64,000 bases of DNA. It comes from Candidatus Heimdallarchaeota archaeon. GTDB taxonomy: Archaea; Asgardarchaeota; Heimdallarchaeia; Heimdallarchaeales; Heimdallarchaeaceae. The stretch is from contig JAUVXV010000009.1 of the NCBI GenBank assembly GCA_030603365.1, forward strand, positions 80,568 to 144,567. Direction: 5' to 3'. The position numbers and the translations under genes were made by a program. Below, in pieces: positions 15,985 through 25,085 of the stretch. How positions within the stretch are numbered: the stretch's first letter is position 1; the number at the start of each line of letters is the position of its first letter. The notes under the pieces are model-generated. The model made no database searches and was not told the origin of the DNA. It saw nothing but the letters and a program-made list of their open reading frames with translations.

Positions 15985-16851
15985 ATGAAGATTAAGTTAG
16001 TAACAGATGCATCATCTCTGGTTCCTTTAGAATTCCTACAAAAGGAAAAAATAGGTTTTTTGGAATCAGTTCTTCTTATTGATGAGAAAGAATACAGAGA
16101 ATTAACTGAATTAGATTTTGAAAAATTTGTTAAAAGTCTCCATGACTTAGATCCATATCCTACAACTAGTCAAGTTAAGCCAGAAGATGCTGTAAACGTC
16201 TTTAAACAGGCTATAGATGACGGTTATGATGAAATCCTCTACCTTGGTTTAACTCCTAAGGTTTCAAGTCAAATGAATGTAGCTAGGCTTGCTGCAAAAA
16301 CTCTGAAGAAGAAAATCAACATTCACATTTATCCAACTGAAGTGACATGTGGCTCTCAAGGAGCTATGACCTATATTGCTTGGAAACTTCTAAAACAAGG
16401 AAAAACTTCAGAAGAAATTATGGCATATCTAGATGATCTTAAACAAAAAATCTATACCATTGGTGTCACAGTAGATATCGAAACTCTCTTCAAAACAGGT
16501 AAAGTGAAAAGAGGTTCAGCTAAAGGGATTCTGGTCTCTTTACTAAAAATGAAACCAATTGCTCATATTACTTTAGAAGATGGTTTTATTGGATATGGTG
16601 CAAGTTTAAGTTATAAGAGTGCTTTGAAGACAATGATTGCTGAAATCGAAAAAAGAACAGATCCAGACCAAGAATATGATCTTTATATGGCTGATGCTCT
16701 GAATAAAGAATTTGCAGAAGTATATGCTGACGAGATTAAGAAAGTCAGAAAAATAAAAGATGTTCACTACTGGTCCATGTCTCCTGTTATGGCTTTATCT
16801 GCAGGACAAGATGCAGTTACAGCTACAATTGCACCAGTTGTTAAGGAATAG
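15985..16851 (+). CDS. DegV family fatty-acid-binding protein
   Basis: MKIKLVTDASSLVP is the standard DegV opening, followed by TSQVKPEDA (ligand-loop Thr-Ser), LTPKVSSQMN with conserved Ser, and TVDIETLFKTGKVKRG in the C-terminal domain. DegV/FakB proteins bind one fatty acid between two domains; in bacteria they present it to the kinase FakA, but no FakA/DAK gene is seen here. The start is ATG 15985 with a TATA box 26 bases upstream, giving 288 residues. The stop is one base from that of the convergent gene at 16853. Confidence 0.88.
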   Translation: MKIKLVTDASSLVPLEFLQKEKIGFLESVLLIDEKEYRELTELDFEKFVKSLHDLDPYPTTSQVKPEDAVNVFKQAIDDGYDEILYLGLTPKVSSQMNVARLAAKTLKKKINIHIYPTEVTCGSQGAMTYIAWKLLKQGKTSEEIMAYLDDLKQKIYTIGVTVDIETLFKTGKVKRGSAKGILVSLLKMKPIAHITLEDGFIGYGASLSYKSALKTMIAEIEKRTDPDQEYDLYMADALNKEFAEVYADEIKKVRKIKDVHYWSMSPVMALSAGQDAVTATIAPVVKE

Positions 16852-16852
16852 A

Positions 16853-18430
16853 TTAAGTTTCTTTTGATTTTTTTAACTCTTTTTTCTCTTTTTCCTTTGG
16901 AGGTTCAGGTAGGTTTTTTATTTCTGATAACATTTTCTCCGTTTCAACTTTATTGTAAAAAGACTTGGACAGTTTGATTTTTCTTAAAGTTGCTTTAATC
17001 TCTTCAATCGACTTTCTTTTATATTCTCCCCAATCCTCAGAGAAAATACCTTGTTTTTTAGCAATATCGACCTCAAAGTTCTCTAGAATCTGTTTAGTAT
17101 TGGTTATAGATATCTTGTTAATTATATATACACAATTATCAACTATTTTCCAGATGTGTATTCGTATCTTCTCTCCAAGAGTATCTTTATCTACATTTTT
17201 GACTAGTGTGTTTGTCAAATCGACTAATGTTTGTTTTAATGAATTTATACTCTCATCATCTATAGTATCCGGAATATTGGTGGCAATCAGATTAGTTTCA
17301 GAGAGAGTTCGAGTCAGTTGTCCCTCTAGAAGTGTTGTACTTTTTGCAAACTTCCTGACCTCAAATCGCTTCACCAGACTACTTAGTGCTCGAGTTGATT
17401 TACTGACATTAATTTCTGTTTCTTTATGAAAATATGTTAAAATCTTCTTGTTTATTGAAACACTCTCTTTTACAAACTTGTCTGAATATTTTTGATTAGT
17501 GAGTTCAGTAAGAGCATTCTCAACTAAATCTAGTATTCCAACTTCAGAAATTTCTAGTTTCAAAAGAAAATAAGCTAGTTCTATTTGTGAGTAATAAGGA
17601 ACTTCATCTATTTCTTTCTTAAGAAATTCCTCAACTTCCTTTTTAGTTTCTTCATCGATCTGATTTAAAGAACCACAAGTGTCGAGTAAATGCATGAATC
17701 TAAGCAAGTTCGTTAGACTTAATTCTTCTGATACCTTTTTGTTATTCAGGATTTCAAGAATAATATCTCCTATGATTTTATTGCATGAGAGATTATCTGA
17801 ACCTATAATTGACCATAAATCCGACAGCATTGCTAGCTTGTTAATCTGTTCTTCATCTTCCTCAAAATGCTTTAAAAACCGTTCTACTAACAAATTTTCA
17901 TGAGCGTAGGCTTGTCGAAAGGGTTCATATTTGTTCAATGTTTGAGTAAATTTTGGAGAATAATGATCATCCTTGACATAATCATCGATTTGTTCTTTCG
18001 ATTTTTCGTCACCAGTAAGGTATTTTTCAAATAGTTTCTCACTCAATTTAATAGGTACTTCGGAACCGGTTATCTGTGCTTCATAAAGGATGCTAGTTGT
18101 GAGTTTAATGATTAGTCCTTCAATTTTATCCATTTTATCTATAATGATATCGTGATCATTGGATAGTTTTTGAACTCCTTTTAAAATCATGATGTCGATT
18201 TCTTTATCTTGAATACCATATCCTTCAAGCTCTTCTTTGAGTATGTCTCTGAAATCTTCTAGATTATCTGCTGTGACTAATTCTTTTTCAATATCCTTAT
18301 TGTGCTTTTTCTTGAATTTAGATTTAATTCTCTTATACAAGAAATCAGCTGCTGCTTGCCCTCCTAATCTTTTTACAGCTTCTAAAAGTATTGCTAAAAT
18401 AAACGATCCACAAGTGACAGCGATAAACAT
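16853..18430 (-). CDS. Large helical protein with N-terminal membrane segment, unknown function
   Basis: I do not recognise this 525-residue protein. A short hydrophobic stretch at the N-terminus (MFIAVTCGSFILAILL) may be a membrane anchor. The rest is almost wholly alpha-helical and rich in Lys/Glu, with repeated helical pairs such as LTNLLRFMHLLDTCGS and IELAYFLLKLEISEV resembling HEAT- or ARM-like solenoids. The tail (from about 505) is a basic, disordered EKEKKELKKSKE. It converges with DegV with one base between stops. A scaffold or peripheral membrane role is only a guess. Confidence 0.6.
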   Translation of the reverse strand: MFIAVTCGSFILAILLEAVKRLGGQAAADFLYKRIKSKFKKKHNKDIEKELVTADNLEDFRDILKEELEGYGIQDKEIDIMILKGVQKLSNDHDIIIDKMDKIEGLIIKLTTSILYEAQITGSEVPIKLSEKLFEKYLTGDEKSKEQIDDYVKDDHYSPKFTQTLNKYEPFRQAYAHENLLVERFLKHFEEDEEQINKLAMLSDLWSIIGSDNLSCNKIIGDIILEILNNKKVSEELSLTNLLRFMHLLDTCGSLNQIDEETKKEVEEFLKKEIDEVPYYSQIELAYFLLKLEISEVGILDLVENALTELTNQKYSDKFVKESVSINKKILTYFHKETEINVSKSTRALSSLVKRFEVRKFAKSTTLLEGQLTRTLSETNLIATNIPDTIDDESINSLKQTLVDLTNTLVKNVDKDTLGEKIRIHIWKIVDNCVYIINKISITNTKQILENFEVDIAKKQGIFSEDWGEYKRKSIEEIKATLRKIKLSKSFYNKVETEKMLSEIKNLPEPPKEKEKKELKKSKET

Positions 18431-18515
18431 GAGTTTCAGTATTATTACTGGTTTTCTAATATTTATCCTTGTTTAAAGTGTTAAAAGAAAAAAGAAAAAA
18501 AAGATAAATGAAAAA

Positions 18516-19577
18516 TTATTGTCCATTCATTAATTTCTCAAAATCACTTTCTTTTTGATCAAAACCTTTGAGTTCTAAATCTACTACCTTTTTTATCTCT
18601 TGTAACATTCCAATTACGCTTAATATAGATAGTACAATTATTATCGCTAATATTGTTCTTCCAACATTTGATGCTGGAAACCTGCTATCTAAAACATTGA
18701 AGATTAGATGTGGGTTAAAGTGCAATTGTAGAAACAATGCAAGATTTAGACACATGGGTATAATCCCTAAAGTTAGGAAAACCTGTTGTAATCTTAGATT
18801 TTTGCCAATCAATGCTTGGGAGAATCTGATGACACCAGAGATTAACATAATTCCACCAACAAGTTTCAACCATCCTGGAAGAGCAGGCATCCATGCTTCA
18901 AAGTACGCTCTATTGATGTCAATGAAAGGATAGAAAACTAGTACTCCTCCTGCAACTAATCCCATAATTCCTTCGAACAGATAGCTACCAGAAGTTGGTA
19001 TAACTGATTTGGTTTTTCTTGGTTTCTTAATTTTCTTTATCTTTTTATCCATCTTTTCCTGTTCCTTCGCAAGACGTTTGAAATCTTCAGGTAAGAACCC
19101 ATGATAGGATAATTGAACAAACATGATTGTTATACCTGCAAAGGCAAATGCGAAACCTGCAAATGTTCCTTCAAATGCTTCCCCCACAGTACCTCCAATA
19201 TCGGCTCCTGGTTGAGCTAATTTAATACTCATTGTAAGTACATTTATGAATAGAATTACAACGGCTGCAAAAATCAACCCTTTGTAATATCCTGGCCATA
19301 ATTCTTCGGTTATGAAGAACTTTGGAGTTCCCCTTGTTCTGAATTCTTTAGCGATTTTCCTTGGACTTCCCATGGCAATAATAGCTTCTCTAACATGCAT
19401 AATCTCAGGATCTTTTCCTTGAGAGTATTCTGTAGCTTTATCCCAGATATGATCTTCAAGTTCATTTAGAAAATCAATTAGCTCTGTTACTCGAGTCTTT
19501 AACCAAAAAGGTAATTTCTTCTTTACCTCATCTTTAAATGCTTCAATCAGTATTTTTGATTCATTTTCATTACTCAT
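18516..19577 (-). CDS. HAAS-like multi-pass membrane protein paired with PadR
   Basis: Residues 1-95 form a soluble helical domain (LIDFLNELEDHIWDKATEYS...) like the HAAS/DUF1700 domain that accompanies PadR regulators. About seven membrane segments follow in two blocks separated by a very basic loop (KKIKKIKKPRKTK). The start is ATG 19577: AAGGTGA (minus strand, 19589-19583) lies six bases before it and overlaps the PadR stop codon, so the two are translationally linked. A T-rich tract (about 18485-18506) follows the gene. Members are thought to act as membrane partners or anti-regulators of the adjacent PadR; not shown here. Confidence 0.75.
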   Translation of the reverse strand: MSNENESKILIEAFKDEVKKKLPFWLKTRVTELIDFLNELEDHIWDKATEYSQGKDPEIMHVREAIIAMGSPRKIAKEFRTRGTPKFFITEELWPGYYKGLIFAAVVILFINVLTMSIKLAQPGADIGGTVGEAFEGTFAGFAFAFAGITIMFVQLSYHGFLPEDFKRLAKEQEKMDKKIKKIKKPRKTKSVIPTSGSYLFEGIMGLVAGGVLVFYPFIDINRAYFEAWMPALPGWLKLVGGIMLISGVIRFSQALIGKNLRLQQVFLTLGIIPMCLNLALFLQLHFNPHLIFNVLDSRFPASNVGRTILAIIIVLSILSVIGMLQEIKKVVDLELKGFDQKESDFEKLMNGQ

Positions 19578-19587
19578 ATATTTCACC

Positions 19588-20109
19588 TTATTTTTCTAAT
19601 CCTTCAATATTCAAACCACATATGTTGCAAAATCGAATGCCTGCTATCTGAGGAATTTTGTTAGCACAATTTGGACAATATATATACTTCTTATCTGGAA
19701 GTTTAATGTCAATCTCCATCAAAGGACCAATGGCTTCTAGCAATTTTGAAAAGAACCCTATCATGTGATAATATAACTTATTTCCTTCTTCTGTAAGTTC
19801 ATAGTACTTACGAGGACGACCACTTGATTCCTTTCTTTCAGAAACAAGTAACCCATCTCTCTCTAATTTGCGAAGAATAGGGTAGAGTGTTCCTTCTTCA
19901 ATAACTAGAGTTTTCTGAGTTTCTTGCTCAAGTTCTTTAAGTAATTGGTAACCATAAACTCCTTCTTCTGGATGTCGTTGAATTATTGCCAATGCTGATA
20001 GTGTAGATATTCCTCTGAGTAGTTCTGATTCAAAACTTTCAACATATGATCGAATTTTTTCCGATTCAATCAGAGCTTCGGGTCGATATGTTTTAATATT
20101 TCTGAACAT
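19588..20109 (-). CDS. PadR-family regulator with C-terminal zinc ribbon
   Basis: The 173-residue protein has a PadR winged helix at about 34-118, including YGYQLLKELE, GTLYPILRKLERDGLL as recognition helix, and GRPRKYYELTEEG as wing. A zinc ribbon closes the protein with Cys145, Cys148, Cys161 and Cys164. Typical PadR proteins use a helical dimerisation segment there instead, so the ribbon is an added element. A perfect palindrome (20160-20182) sits 51-73 bases upstream of ATG 20109, beside a TATA-like TTTATATAC, where binding would block initiation; autorepression with the membrane partner gene is inferred. Confidence 0.88.
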   Translation of the reverse strand: MFRNIKTYRPEALIESEKIRSYVESFESELLRGISTLSALAIIQRHPEEGVYGYQLLKELEQETQKTLVIEEGTLYPILRKLERDGLLVSERKESSGRPRKYYELTEEGNKLYYHMIGFFSKLLEAIGPLMEIDIKLPDKKYIYCPNCANKIPQIAGIRFCNICGLNIEGLEK

Positions 20110-20159
20110 TTTTACACCTTTTTGTTTCTTTTGTAGTATTCGTGGCTTACTAATCCAAA

Positions 20160-20182
20160 CATACTATAACACATATAGTATG
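20160..20182. promoter_or_regulatory. Palindromic PadR operator
   Basis: CATACTATA-N5-TATAGTATG is a perfect 9-bp inverted repeat (20160-20168 and 20174-20182) in the spacer between the PadR gene and the TPR gene. TATA-like sequence adjoins it at about 20186-20200. TATAGTA-rich palindromes are typical PadR sites; binding here is inferred. Confidence 0.7.
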
Positions 20183-20233
20183 TGCCGTATATAAATATTT
20201 CTAAATGAAAGTTTCAACAGTAGAGTGAAGAAA

Positions 20234-21130
20234 ATGAGCAAGGATAGCACAAAAGAAGAATATCTTGCATTAGTTGAACAAGGTGACAAATATTTCACAA
20301 ATCAGCAGTACGTTGAAGCTATAGAGTTTTTTCGAAAAGCGAAAAATCTTGACCCATCTGAAGTAGAAGCTTATCGAGCTTTAGCTGATACATATTTAGA
20401 AATAGAAAATTTATCGGAAGCAATGGCCAATTGTAAAACTGCTCTAGACATCAATCCTCAAGATGATGAAACATTGCTTATTATGGGGAATGTATTTTAT
20501 GAAAAGGGAGAGATTGAAGAATCTCTAAATTACTATCAAAAATCTCTGGAAATAAAAGGGGAGAATGTTGATGCTCTATTCAATATTGGTATGATATACT
20601 TAAAACAAAAAGAACTCGAAAAGGCTTTAACCACTTTCAAAAAAGGTGAATCTATAGCTCCAACAGATTTGGGAATACTGGGTATGATTACAGACATACT
20701 TGAGGATCTTGAAAAAATACCAGAAGCAATAGATTACTATTACAGAATTGTAAAACTCCTACCTGATGCTTTTTCTATTTGGATTAGATTAGCTGAACTT
20801 CATTATGATAGAAAGGAATACATAGAATCCAAAAAATGCCAAAAAGAAATCCTTCGAATTGACCCATTAGATTATCTCAGTTGGTGTAATCTGGGAGTGG
20901 TTCAGTTGGAATTAGGAGAGGTTGATAAAGCAATTGAAAGTATTAATAAATCAATAGAGATTTTTCCTGACTTATCAAATTCATGGCATAGTCTCGGAGA
21001 ATCTTTTGAACGCAAAGGTGCATTAGCCGAAGCATTAGAACATTATGAAAAGGCTGTTAATCTTAGCCCTAAGAATGAAACTCATGAAGAGGATTTTGAC
21101 AGACTAAAGAGAAAACTTGAGGAGAAGTAG
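20234..21130 (+). CDS. TPR-repeat protein
   Basis: About 298 residues made of roughly seven tetratricopeptide units of 34 residues (for example YVEAIEFFRKAKNLDPSEVEA, then LSEAMANCKTALDINPQDDE) with the usual A/G at positions 8 and 20 and Pro at 32. There is no signal peptide or membrane segment, so it is a cytoplasmic scaffold. Start ATG 20234 is used; GTG 20225 would add three residues. A TATA-like GTATATAAATATTT lies at about 20187-20200, next to the PadR palindrome, so PadR could also affect this gene. Partner unknown. Confidence 0.85.
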   Translation: MSKDSTKEEYLALVEQGDKYFTNQQYVEAIEFFRKAKNLDPSEVEAYRALADTYLEIENLSEAMANCKTALDINPQDDETLLIMGNVFYEKGEIEESLNYYQKSLEIKGENVDALFNIGMIYLKQKELEKALTTFKKGESIAPTDLGILGMITDILEDLEKIPEAIDYYYRIVKLLPDAFSIWIRLAELHYDRKEYIESKKCQKEILRIDPLDYLSWCNLGVVQLELGEVDKAIESINKSIEIFPDLSNSWHSLGESFERKGALAEALEHYEKAVNLSPKNETHEEDFDRLKRKLEEK

Positions 21131-21136
21131 TTAGTT

Positions 21137-21820
21137 TTAAGGGTAGCACATCTCCCAAGTAGGATTAAAACTATGGATCATCTCCATCATCTCATTATAA
21201 CCTTCAGTTGAAAAGAAAGGTTCAGGACAAGTTTGATCATTTTTATAACTTATATCAAAATGAATATGGGCACTAACTTGAACGTAGAGAAATCTGGCTA
21301 TCTCCTGACCTAGTTCTACCCAATCTCCTTCTTGTACTTTTATCATAGCTAACTGTTTATCCTTATCCTCAACATTCTGTGTCCATGGTTCGAAATTATA
21401 ACCCAAAGTTATACTTCTGTTGAAGCGGATATAAATACTAACATGGAACCTGTTTTCTACTCCTTCTCCATAATCTCTCCAACGTATTTCTTCAACCCGT
21501 CCTGGAGTTGCAGCAATAACTTTCGAATCATTCAGTAAGAAATAATCGAGTCCATTATGCTCAAATCCCCAAGGACATGCATCAGATTCACTGTACCCCT
21601 CATTGAACGCATAGTTATCTGAACGGTTGGTATAGATAACATTCATGTAATCAAGTTCTTCTGATGGATAAAGTTCTCCAGGATCGAATGTAATTATATC
21701 CCAGAAGAAGTATAAAGTTGCTCCTCCCAGTCCAGCCAATAAAATTAGGATAATTATCAAAGCCATCCAGATTTTTTTCATACCAGTATATTTCTCTTTG
21801 CACATATAATGTTTATTCAA
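21137..21820 (-). CDS. Membrane-anchored M23 peptidase-like protein
   Basis: One N-terminal membrane anchor (KKIWMALIIILILLAGLGG) precedes an extracellular domain with the LytM/M23 layout: a first metal motif HNGLDYF (His-x3-Asp), a VIAATPGRVEEI strand, EGDWVELGQEIA, and a final AHIHFDI giving His-x-His. All zinc ligands of an M23 peptidase appear present. Archaea lack murein, so the substrate is unknown, and a lysostaphin-like fold used for binding or processing surface protein is possible. Met14 (21781) is an alternative start. The gene converges on the TPR gene with six bases between stops. Confidence 0.7.
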   Translation of the reverse strand: MNKHYMCKEKYTGMKKIWMALIIILILLAGLGGATLYFFWDIITFDPGELYPSEELDYMNVIYTNRSDNYAFNEGYSESDACPWGFEHNGLDYFLLNDSKVIAATPGRVEEIRWRDYGEGVENRFHVSIYIRFNRSITLGYNFEPWTQNVEDKDKQLAMIKVQEGDWVELGQEIARFLYVQVSAHIHFDISYKNDQTCPEPFFSTEGYNEMMEMIHSFNPTWEMCYP

Positions 21821-21882
21821 TACTGAAGAAAAATAAACAGAAACCTCATAAAATTCTAGTGATTTTTGATGTGGTCAAATTC

Positions 21883-21896
21883 GCACAGATGTGCGT
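21883..21896. promoter_or_regulatory. CGCACA palindrome in divergent promoter region
   Basis: CGCACA-GA-TGTGCG is a perfect 6-bp inverted repeat, GC-rich against its AT-rich surroundings, located between the divergent M23-like and DoxX-like genes. It may be an operator; no regulator is assigned. Confidence 0.35.
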
Positions 21897-21978
21897 TTTA
21901 GCGCCCAGTGTTTGGGAAATGTGAAGCTTTTTAACACTGATAGATTTGGTGTTAACAACTCCTAAAATGGTGAACATT

Positions 21979-22530
21979 ATGGGTTTAGATTTTTTTAAAG
22001 AAAGTTGGAAAAATAAAGATATAGCCATTTGGCTAGTTCTCATCCGATTGATTATAGGAATAGAATGGTTCATAGCTGGATTACAGAAGATAATAGGTGG
22101 TACTTTTGTTTCAGATATGCCTAATACTCTATGGTATTTTATTAATGGACCTGACCCGGTAAATTTAGGTACAAATCCTAATATTTGGTATGTTAATCTA
22201 ATAAACAATGCTTTCACACCAAATGCAGAACTTTTTGGTTATTTAGTAATGATTGGAGAATTTGCATTAGGAATAGCACTGATTTTTGGTATATTCGTAA
22301 ACTTTAGCGCCATTGTAAGTATATTCATGAATATCAATTTTATATTCGCTGCAGGTTGGTTAGGCGCTTCAACTATGTCAGTAAATTGGATAATGGCTGT
22401 AATTGGTCTTATCCTCATCTTAAGTCCTGGAGTAAAGACTCTCAGTGTGGATAAGTTTGTTGCGAATAAAGTTCCTGTACTAAGAAGATTCCTCATAGAT
22501 TGGTTTGGTTTTGAGAAATTAGTTGAATAA
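21979..22530 (+). CDS. DoxX-family membrane protein
   Basis: The protein has about 183 residues with four membrane segments; the first contains the DoxX-like IRLIIGIEWFIAGLQKI, and a periplasmic loop with NTLWYFINGPDP follows. It resembles the DoxD/DoxX (thiosulfate:quinone oxidoreductase small subunit) superfamily, which also includes many redox-linked membrane proteins of unknown role; no DoxA partner is here, so a quinone function is not claimed. ATG 21979 is chosen because GGTGA (21969-21973) lies five bases before it; TTG 21946 and ATG 21967 are alternatives. A clean hairpin terminator follows. Confidence 0.75.
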   Translation: MGLDFFKESWKNKDIAIWLVLIRLIIGIEWFIAGLQKIIGGTFVSDMPNTLWYFINGPDPVNLGTNPNIWYVNLINNAFTPNAELFGYLVMIGEFALGIALIFGIFVNFSAIVSIFMNINFIFAAGWLGASTMSVNWIMAVIGLILILSPGVKTLSVDKFVANKVPVLRRFLIDWFGFEKLVE

Positions 22531-22536
22531 TCCTTC

Positions 22537-22562
22537 GTAGGTTTATCCTACATTTTTTTTGT
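22537..22562 (+). terminator. Hairpin plus T8 terminator after the DoxX gene
   Basis: GTAGG-TTTAT-CCTAC (22537-22551), a perfect 5-bp stem, is followed by A and eight Ts. It starts seven bases after the stop of the DoxX-like gene. Confidence 0.7.
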
Positions 22563-22585
22563 TAAAAGAAAAATAGAAGAAGAGT

Positions 22586-23467
22586 TTAGATCTCTTTCTC
22601 ATACATAGATGATGAGCTTATTTTAGCAAATCCCATTTTTTCATATTCATCTAATTTTGCAACCATTCCTCCAAACAATAAAGCCCTTAATTCATCTATT
22701 TCCTGTTCTTTGCACAAATCGACGATTTTAGCAATTAATTGAAGTCTATATTTTTCTTCGGTAGCATGGATATAACCCACATAAACTTCCGGAAGATCTG
22801 CAGTTTTTGCAGCATATGTTCTAGCTACGATTTTTTCATCATCTCTAATAACATAATGTCCTAGAATTCCTTCAGATTTTTCAATTACATCGAAATTTTG
22901 TCTTGCCTGTTCCTCAGTCATGCCTAGTTCTTTAATGAATATTCCAACTAACTCATCTAAATCTCTCTCTTTATCGTAAGATAAAACAGCTGTTGTATCC
23001 TCTTTAATCTCCAAGGATTTTACATTCTGACCAACAATATAGGCTGTATCACGAATGTGCTTAAACTGCAATCTTTCTGCTATTTCTTGATATTCTCCCC
23101 ATGTATCATTTGCATAAGTTCGAAGAATATTTGCTCCTTTAGCTTTAAGAGTCTCTACTGCTTTAGTAATAAGTAAATCTTTTGCTTCATCATGTCCTTC
23201 CAGAACCATAGGAGGACTTAGATTTCCAATTGTTTTGTCTTCCACTTTCTCAGGAAGTATACTAGTTGTTAGAAAACCAACCATTTCCTCTCCCTTAAAA
23301 CAATACAATCTGGTTTCAGGATCGAATTCAGGTTGAGAGTAGACTTCTTTCAATCTTTCAGCATTTGTTTGACCAAAAAGTTGCCAACCTTTGCATACTT
23401 CAGTTCCTATCTTAACTTGGTTCTCAATAAAACCTTCTTGATAGTGTTTTAGTTCGTAATCTGTCAT
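22586..23467 (-). CDS. GNAT-type acetyltransferase
   Basis: The 293-residue protein appears to contain two GNAT-like halves. The first shows strands like RLYCFKGEEMVGFLTTS; the second (about 150-290) has LGHYVIRDDEKIVARTYAAK, VYVGYIHATEEKYR in the acetyl-CoA strand region, and a closing GFAKISSSSMYEKEI. The R/QxxGxG/A pyrophosphate loop is degenerate (ATEEKYRLQLIAK), so activity is uncertain. ATG 23467 is preferred to TTG 23473 because a TATA-like TTTATTAATT (about 23488-23500) is 27 bases upstream. Substrate unknown. Confidence 0.65.
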   Translation of the reverse strand: MTDYELKHYQEGFIENQVKIGTEVCKGWQLFGQTNAERLKEVYSQPEFDPETRLYCFKGEEMVGFLTTSILPEKVEDKTIGNLSPPMVLEGHDEAKDLLITKAVETLKAKGANILRTYANDTWGEYQEIAERLQFKHIRDTAYIVGQNVKSLEIKEDTTAVLSYDKERDLDELVGIFIKELGMTEEQARQNFDVIEKSEGILGHYVIRDDEKIVARTYAAKTADLPEVYVGYIHATEEKYRLQLIAKIVDLCKEQEIDELRALLFGGMVAKLDEYEKMGFAKISSSSMYEKEI

Positions 23468-23598
23468 AATCAAAGATTTGGTTGGACAATTAATAAACCT
23501 TATCTGTTACACGATTCTTCCTTCTTTTCTACACTAAATAGTGCAAAGAATTAAATATCTCAAAATTTGCCTTTATTTGTATCATCTAGGTGGGTTTG

Positions 23599-24057
23599 AT
23601 GAATAAAAAAGATGAATTCTTTAAAAATCAAATTGAATTGGAAAATGAAATAGTCGCTACAGCTGAAAAGTCTGTTTCCGAAATCAAGAATCTTCTAGTA
23701 AAAGAAATGATATTATCTATAGCTCTTGATTCAAAGAAACATGCCAACATGCTCAGTGCTCTTTTAGCTATTCAATCTTCCACACAGCCATTTATAGCGG
23801 AAAAAATATCTAAAGAGTTAAACGAAAATATAATTAAGCATATTAAGCTTGAGCAAAAAGCAATTGAGACTTACAAACAGCTTCTAGAGGAAGTAGATAA
23901 TGAACAAGAGAAGATGATAATCCAGGCAATTTATCATGATGAATTAAGACATCACGCACTTCTGAAGAAGATTTACACAACTATTATTGATAAAGAGACA
24001 TTTGATGAAGGGGAAGTATGGGAATTTATTAAAGATGATTTTATCCCTCAATACTAA
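23599..24057 (+). CDS. Ferritin-like (rubrerythrin-type) helical protein
   Basis: The 152-residue, all-helical protein has paired ferritin-like motifs: an early IELENEIVATAEKS with Glu, then LDSKKHANML; and in the second half HIKLEQKAIETYKQLLEE, then YHDELRHHALLKKI. These give the Glu...ExxH-like pattern of a possible di-iron site, although one position is Asp-Ser-x-x-His, not the usual Glu-x-x-His. There is no rubredoxin domain. A role in iron or peroxide handling fits the redox genes of the window but is inferred. ATG 23599 has AGGTGG at 23588-23593. Confidence 0.7.
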   Translation: MNKKDEFFKNQIELENEIVATAEKSVSEIKNLLVKEMILSIALDSKKHANMLSALLAIQSSTQPFIAEKISKELNENIIKHIKLEQKAIETYKQLLEEVDNEQEKMIIQAIYHDELRHHALLKKIYTTIIDKETFDEGEVWEFIKDDFIPQY

Positions 24058-24102
24058 TCCTCTATTCTACTAACTTTTATTAATGGTTTTACAAAGTAAT
24101 CA

Positions 24103-24981
24103 TTGATTTACTTGAAAGTTGTCAAGGTTGGTACTCGTGGATTTGTTTTTAGTTTTGATGATCCTTATCTATTAAACATCTATGTAATTAATGGTGACAA
24201 TCATATCTTTATTTGTGATACAGGCTTTGGATCTGAAACAATAAATGATATTTTATCACATTTAAACAAACAAGGTATTCACTCTAAACCTTATATTGTC
24301 TTCAATTCTCATGCTGATTATGATCATGTATGGGGGAATCATATTTTCATAGATTCGCAGATAATTGCGCAGGAACTTTCTCCTGAGATATTCGAAAAAG
24401 AAGGAAAAGAGATATTAGAAAAATATGCTGCTCATAAAAGAGGAGAAGTGATTCTAACACCTCCAAACAAACTGTTTAAAGAAAAGATTGTTTTTGATGA
24501 GGAAGAAATAGAATTTTATCACTCACCAGGACACACTCTTGAATCTTCCTCTTGTTATGATAGAAGAGATCAAATCCTCTTTGTAGGTGATAATATAGAA
24601 ACCCCTTACCCATACATTAACTTCTCAAACCTTGAAGATTACAAAGCTACTTTGAAGGAATATCTTTCTCGGGAAACTAAAGTAGTTATTTCTGGTCATG
24701 ATGAAATAATGTATAATACACAGCTAATAGAAAGCAATCTAGATTATTTAGAGAAACTTTCTAGTGGAGAAGTAGATAGATCACAATTTACTAAGAAACA
24801 CAGAGGAATTCATTTTATGAATATTACAAGATTGGGAGAGATGATGAAGGAATCTGATAATATCGAAAAGGCAAGAATGTATTATGCAGAAGCTTTGAGC
24901 ATTTTAGAGGAGATTGAAAAAACTCCTGAAATCGAACTTAACATTAATGAAATAACTACCATTTTAAGGGAATTAGTTTAG
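24103..24981 (+). CDS. MBL-fold metallo-hydrolase
   Basis: The 292-residue protein has the core metal motif SHADYDH at 69-75, a variant of HxHxDH with Asp72 in place of the second His. It also has the downstream HSPGHTLES and the late FVGDNIETP Asp. A C-terminal helical extension (about 215-292) includes a TPR-like pair (EKARMYYAEALSILEEI). Substrate class (thioester, lactone or nucleotide) is not evident. It starts at TTG 24103 or TTG 24112; neither has a good ribosome site, and the spacer has a TATA-like CTTTTATTAA at about 24074-24083. Confidence 0.8.
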   Translation: MIYLKVVKVGTRGFVFSFDDPYLLNIYVINGDNHIFICDTGFGSETINDILSHLNKQGIHSKPYIVFNSHADYDHVWGNHIFIDSQIIAQELSPEIFEKEGKEILEKYAAHKRGEVILTPPNKLFKEKIVFDEEEIEFYHSPGHTLESSSCYDRRDQILFVGDNIETPYPYINFSNLEDYKATLKEYLSRETKVVISGHDEIMYNTQLIESNLDYLEKLSSGEVDRSQFTKKHRGIHFMNITRLGEMMKESDNIEKARMYYAEALSILEEIEKTPEIELNINEITTILRELV

Positions 24982-25085
24982 ATATTACAACTGTTTCAAC
25001 TAATATCTTTAAAACAACCTTAGAATAATTCCAATAAGATATAAATATAACTAGTTTTGTTCAATATCGCTAGTAGTTGGAAAAT

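Noticed and set aside
15894..15986. 31-codon N-terminal extension of the alpha/beta hydrolase
   Set aside because: It would overlap the divergent DegV start and include a convincing TATA box; ATG 15893 fits a leaderless promoter.
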